From: Musa acuminata AAA Group
Taxonomy: Eukaryota; Streptophyta; Magnoliopsida; Zingiberales; Musaceae
Assembly (NCBI RefSeq): GCF_036884655.1
Contig: NC_088340.1
Span: 2,681,001 to 2,745,000, forward strand
Length of the DNA stretch: 64,000 nt
Reading direction: 5' to 3'
Under the pieces are notes generated by a model. The model made no database searches, was not told where the DNA came from, and saw only the letters and a list, made by a program, of their open reading frames with translations. Every line of letters begins with the position of its first letter. Positions within the stretch are counted from its first letter, which is position 1. A program made the position numbers and the translations under genes. Of this stretch, positions 61,022-64,000 are shown one piece after another.

Positions 61022-64000
61022 ATGGATGGGATTGCTCTCGGAACCCCTCCGAGATTTAGGGTTGCGATCCCGTGCTTCTCGTCCTCCAGATTTCGGAGAC
61101 GCCTACTGTCTCTGGATCCTGCTCCGGGGTTCCCGATGGATCGCCCGCGAAGACCGTGTGCTCTCCGCTGCACCACGGCTGAAGAAGCGTCTGTAAGTTG
61201 GCGGTGAACTTTGGATTCTTTGCGGCTTGACCCTTTTCTAGGCCTGACCTGTTGCGCGAGGAATTTGAATCAAGTTTGCTTTTCCCCCTCTTTTTGGCTT
61301 TGCTATGATATATATATGCATTACATTGTTGACCGTCCTGATTCGGGCTTGTGCTTATGATCTCTTCGGAATGTTCTCGGAAGGTTGATAGACATCCTGA
61401 TTCTATCTGGTTTTTGTACGCATGTAAAGAAGAAAACACATTTACATGAAGTAAAAGAAAGTAAAATAGAAACAGGGCATCTGTGTAAGGAGATGTTTTT
61501 TCTCGTCAGTTAGGTCCGATGGCCTACAGGCAGTGTAGAGCACCTAGATTTCTGCAGAGTCAGTTCTAAATTGGGATTCCCAATTTCTTTAATTTGGACT
61601 TCTCGAAACTTGACGTCTTGCTCCACCAATTTTCTTGAAGCAATAGCTCTATGGTACATCGGCTATCTTGGCCATAGGGTAGCTACTGTTGTGTTGTCAA
61701 TCAGGCTTTTGACGTAAAGAACACAAGATGAACCAAATGCTAGACCATATTATTCCTTGTGAAGCAAAGCCACACATGTTAAGTCAGCGTTCTCTGATGC
61801 TAGCAAGATCCTAAAATGGAGGGAATCTATTGAAAAGTGGGTATGAAAAAAGGAAAACTGATACCAGTTGTTATTGGTATGTTTGTAATTCAGTACCTTT
61901 ATTTGGTGAATGAACCTCTTGTAAGTAAAGGGAGTCTAGTATGATGTAAAAGAGGGTACTTTAACCATTCCATTCTATTTAGGGACAACTGAAATCCCTG
62001 GCATTCTTATGTATATTTTATCTTATATTTTATCTTATGCTTTCCATAATGTTCACATCCATTTGTTCTTTCAAATACCTGGGGGATGCTAAATGAAGCA
62101 TCACTAGAACTTCTTGGATTTATTTGGCTTCATCCCATGTCTGATTTTCACTGTAACTACTAATGTTTAAACTTGGTTGTCTTTGTTTGTGAAGGAGACA
62201 GAAGAAGAATGTGACCCTCCAACTTCTGGCGGGCAGAATATTGCAAATTCTGTTGAGATCAAGGAGTGGCAAAATGGAAATGTAGTTGACAATGCAGCTT
62301 CAAGGCAGGGTATACAAATCCGGAGGCGGCCACTAACTGGACCTCCTAAGCACTATGTAGGACCATTTGAGTTCCGGTTGGAAAATGAAGGAAATACCCC
62401 AAGGAACATCCTAGAGAAAATAATATGGGACAAGGACATGGAAGTTTCACAGGCATTTTCTAAGTTAACCATGCAAAATTGGCATCGTCGAGAAAAATTG
62501 TTAAGTATTGAAAACTCTTACTTTTTCTTCTGTCCAGTTAAAAGAGAGGAGACCTTTGACCACATTGAAGAAAGCCCTCGAGGATGCTCCACCTGTTAGA
62601 GATTTTGTTGGAGCACTAAAAGCATCAGTTAAAAATACTGGCATGCCTGCTTTGATAGCAGAGGTAAAAAAAGCTTCTCCAAGCAGAGGCGTGTTGCGGG
62701 AGAATTTTGATCCAGTGAGTTCTCACTTTCTTTCTGTTATTCATTTATCTGTGATTCTAGATCTGGGCATATATAGATTATGTGACAGTCCTAAACTCCT
62801 ACTACATTAAGCTAATTGTTGTTTTTTATTTGTCTATGGATGCTTTTTGGTCCCTCTTACTCATAATCTTATAAATATTTATCATGACTAAACTTTTGAA
62901 ATTAATGAAGAAAGATGGTTTCTTTTTCTTGTTTTGCTTTTGTAGACTTTGCTCTTTGATGTCTAGCTTTTAGGATGTCACTGTTGCTTTTGTCATATTT
63001 GATCTAGTGTTGCTGTACTTTTTTCATTGACATTGAAAGTCGACATGAAGTAGACAACATGACCGTTAGATGTTTTTGGTTCTTCTTGCTTCTGCATCTC
63101 GATTTATTTGAGAATATATGTGCTTTTCTAAGAATATTTTTTGGACAGTAAATCCTTTTTTTAATTTACCCAGGTATCAGTTTCTGGCTGTATGCATAAC
63201 TCGTACTGACTTGTTTCTATGTTGAATATTTTATCGTAAGATCGTTTTTTAACTTTTTGAATTCTAATGCAAAGAAATATAATATTATAAAGTTAGGAAA
63301 TTCTGCTATCTCATGCTTTAGAATTTAAATAGCACATATTGTTTCTTCTGGTGCCTCTTATGGATAAGAATGTGTACGGCAAATAACTTTTTTATAGGCA
63401 TATCATAAGTTGCAGCTTATTATTTGTTTGAACAAACATCCAAGTAATATTTCTTGCAAAATTTGTTTGCTTCATCAGCATATTAATCTAAATTTTTAAG
63501 AATAGTGCCTTTAGCTATTGCTCTTCTTTAGTAGCTACACCCTGATGGTAACTTCGCCCCATTTCGTGATCTCTTTTTGCAAAAGAGTTGACTTATGATG
63601 TGATTGAAACAGGTAAAAATTGCCAGTGCATATGAGAAATTTGGAGCAACTTGCATAAGTGTGCTGACTGATGAAAAATACTTTCAGGTGAAGGTTCTCC
63701 AATTCTATGCTTGGTTTTGACAACATTATCGATGCTGAAAATCAATTATTTAACAACATTATCAATACTGAGAATCAATTAGCTATCTGTGCTCATATGT
63801 AATTGATTGAGGTTATTATTTTTCTTGTTCAGGGAAGCTTTGAGAATCTAGAGGCCATACGCAGAGCTGGAGTTAAGGTTTATTATCAATATCTTTGTTT
63901 CTTTTGAACAGAAGCTTTCTTTAGGTTTTCCACTCTCTCTTATCTGATATATCTCATTTTGTTATGGGCTTCTAATTTGGTGAGAAAATGCAGTGCCCTT
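61022..64000 (+). CDS. IGPS: Indole-3-glycerol phosphate synthase, plastid (3' end outside window)
   Basis: Converts 1-(o-carboxyphenylamino)-1-deoxyribulose 5-phosphate to indole-3-glycerol phosphate, the fourth committed step of tryptophan synthesis, in plastids. Exons: 61022-61192, 62195-62452, 62538-62714, 63613-63687, 63833-63877 and from 63994 on. The first exon is a Ser/Arg-rich transit peptide. Mature blocks: [77 protein letters not shown] (E185 and K187 match the catalytic Glu and Lys of IGPS), [31 protein letters not shown], then CPL. The intron at 62453-62537 appears to use a GC donor; reading past it puts exon 3 out of frame. About half of the barrel lies outside the window. Confidence 0.92.

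Overview
This is a stretch of plant nuclear genome. It carries intron-rich eukaryotic genes with GT-AG introns, plastid- and mitochondrion-targeted proteins, a PPR editing factor, a CONSTANS-like B-box protein, LTR-retrotransposon remnants and MITEs. Gene structures and protein similarity look monocot, and the repeat types suggest Zingiberales, perhaps banana/ensete. The taxon is an inference from memory, not something the sequence proves.

Layout. At 1-19.1 kb three genes lie head-to-tail on the minus strand: COX15 (heme A synthase, its 3' end outside the window), the decapping scaffold EDC4/VARICOSE, and a RAB2-type GTPase (RABB1). At 19.1-24.1 kb is a gene-free block holding an 86-bp tandem repeat and a complete non-autonomous LTR element with perfect 5-bp target duplications. 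At 24-31.3 kb are a BTB/POZ gene (minus), a single-exon DYW-class PPR gene (plus) and a BMT5-like DUF2431 methyltransferase (minus). At 32-39.1 kb are SFT2 (minus, with a hAT-type MITE in an intron) and a DUF247 gene (minus). At 42-53.5 kb are a two-B-box plus CCT transcription factor and a UGNT1-like nucleotide-sugar transporter, both plus. At 53.5-61 kb the DNA is repeat-rich (Ty3-gypsy-like debris, AT-rich terminal-inverted-repeat elements) around a single-finger C2H2/EAR repressor gene (minus). At 61-64 kb is the 5' half of indole-3-glycerol phosphate synthase (plus), which runs off the window.

I found twelve protein-coding genes and reconstructed their exons by hand: each splice junction was checked for splice-site dinucleotides, reading phase and continuity with the known protein family. 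The genes are ordinary housekeeping and regulatory genes with no obvious shared pathway. The less expected content is in the non-coding part: five copies of one AT-rich inverted-repeat family, a 22-bp degenerate tandem array upstream of the zinc-finger gene, the LTR element with an internal 57-bp minisatellite, the hAT MITE, and two splicing features (a probable GC-AG intron in IGPS and a NAGNAG acceptor in EDC4). I found no convincing new multi-gene system, and I recognised no tRNA, rRNA or CRISPR.
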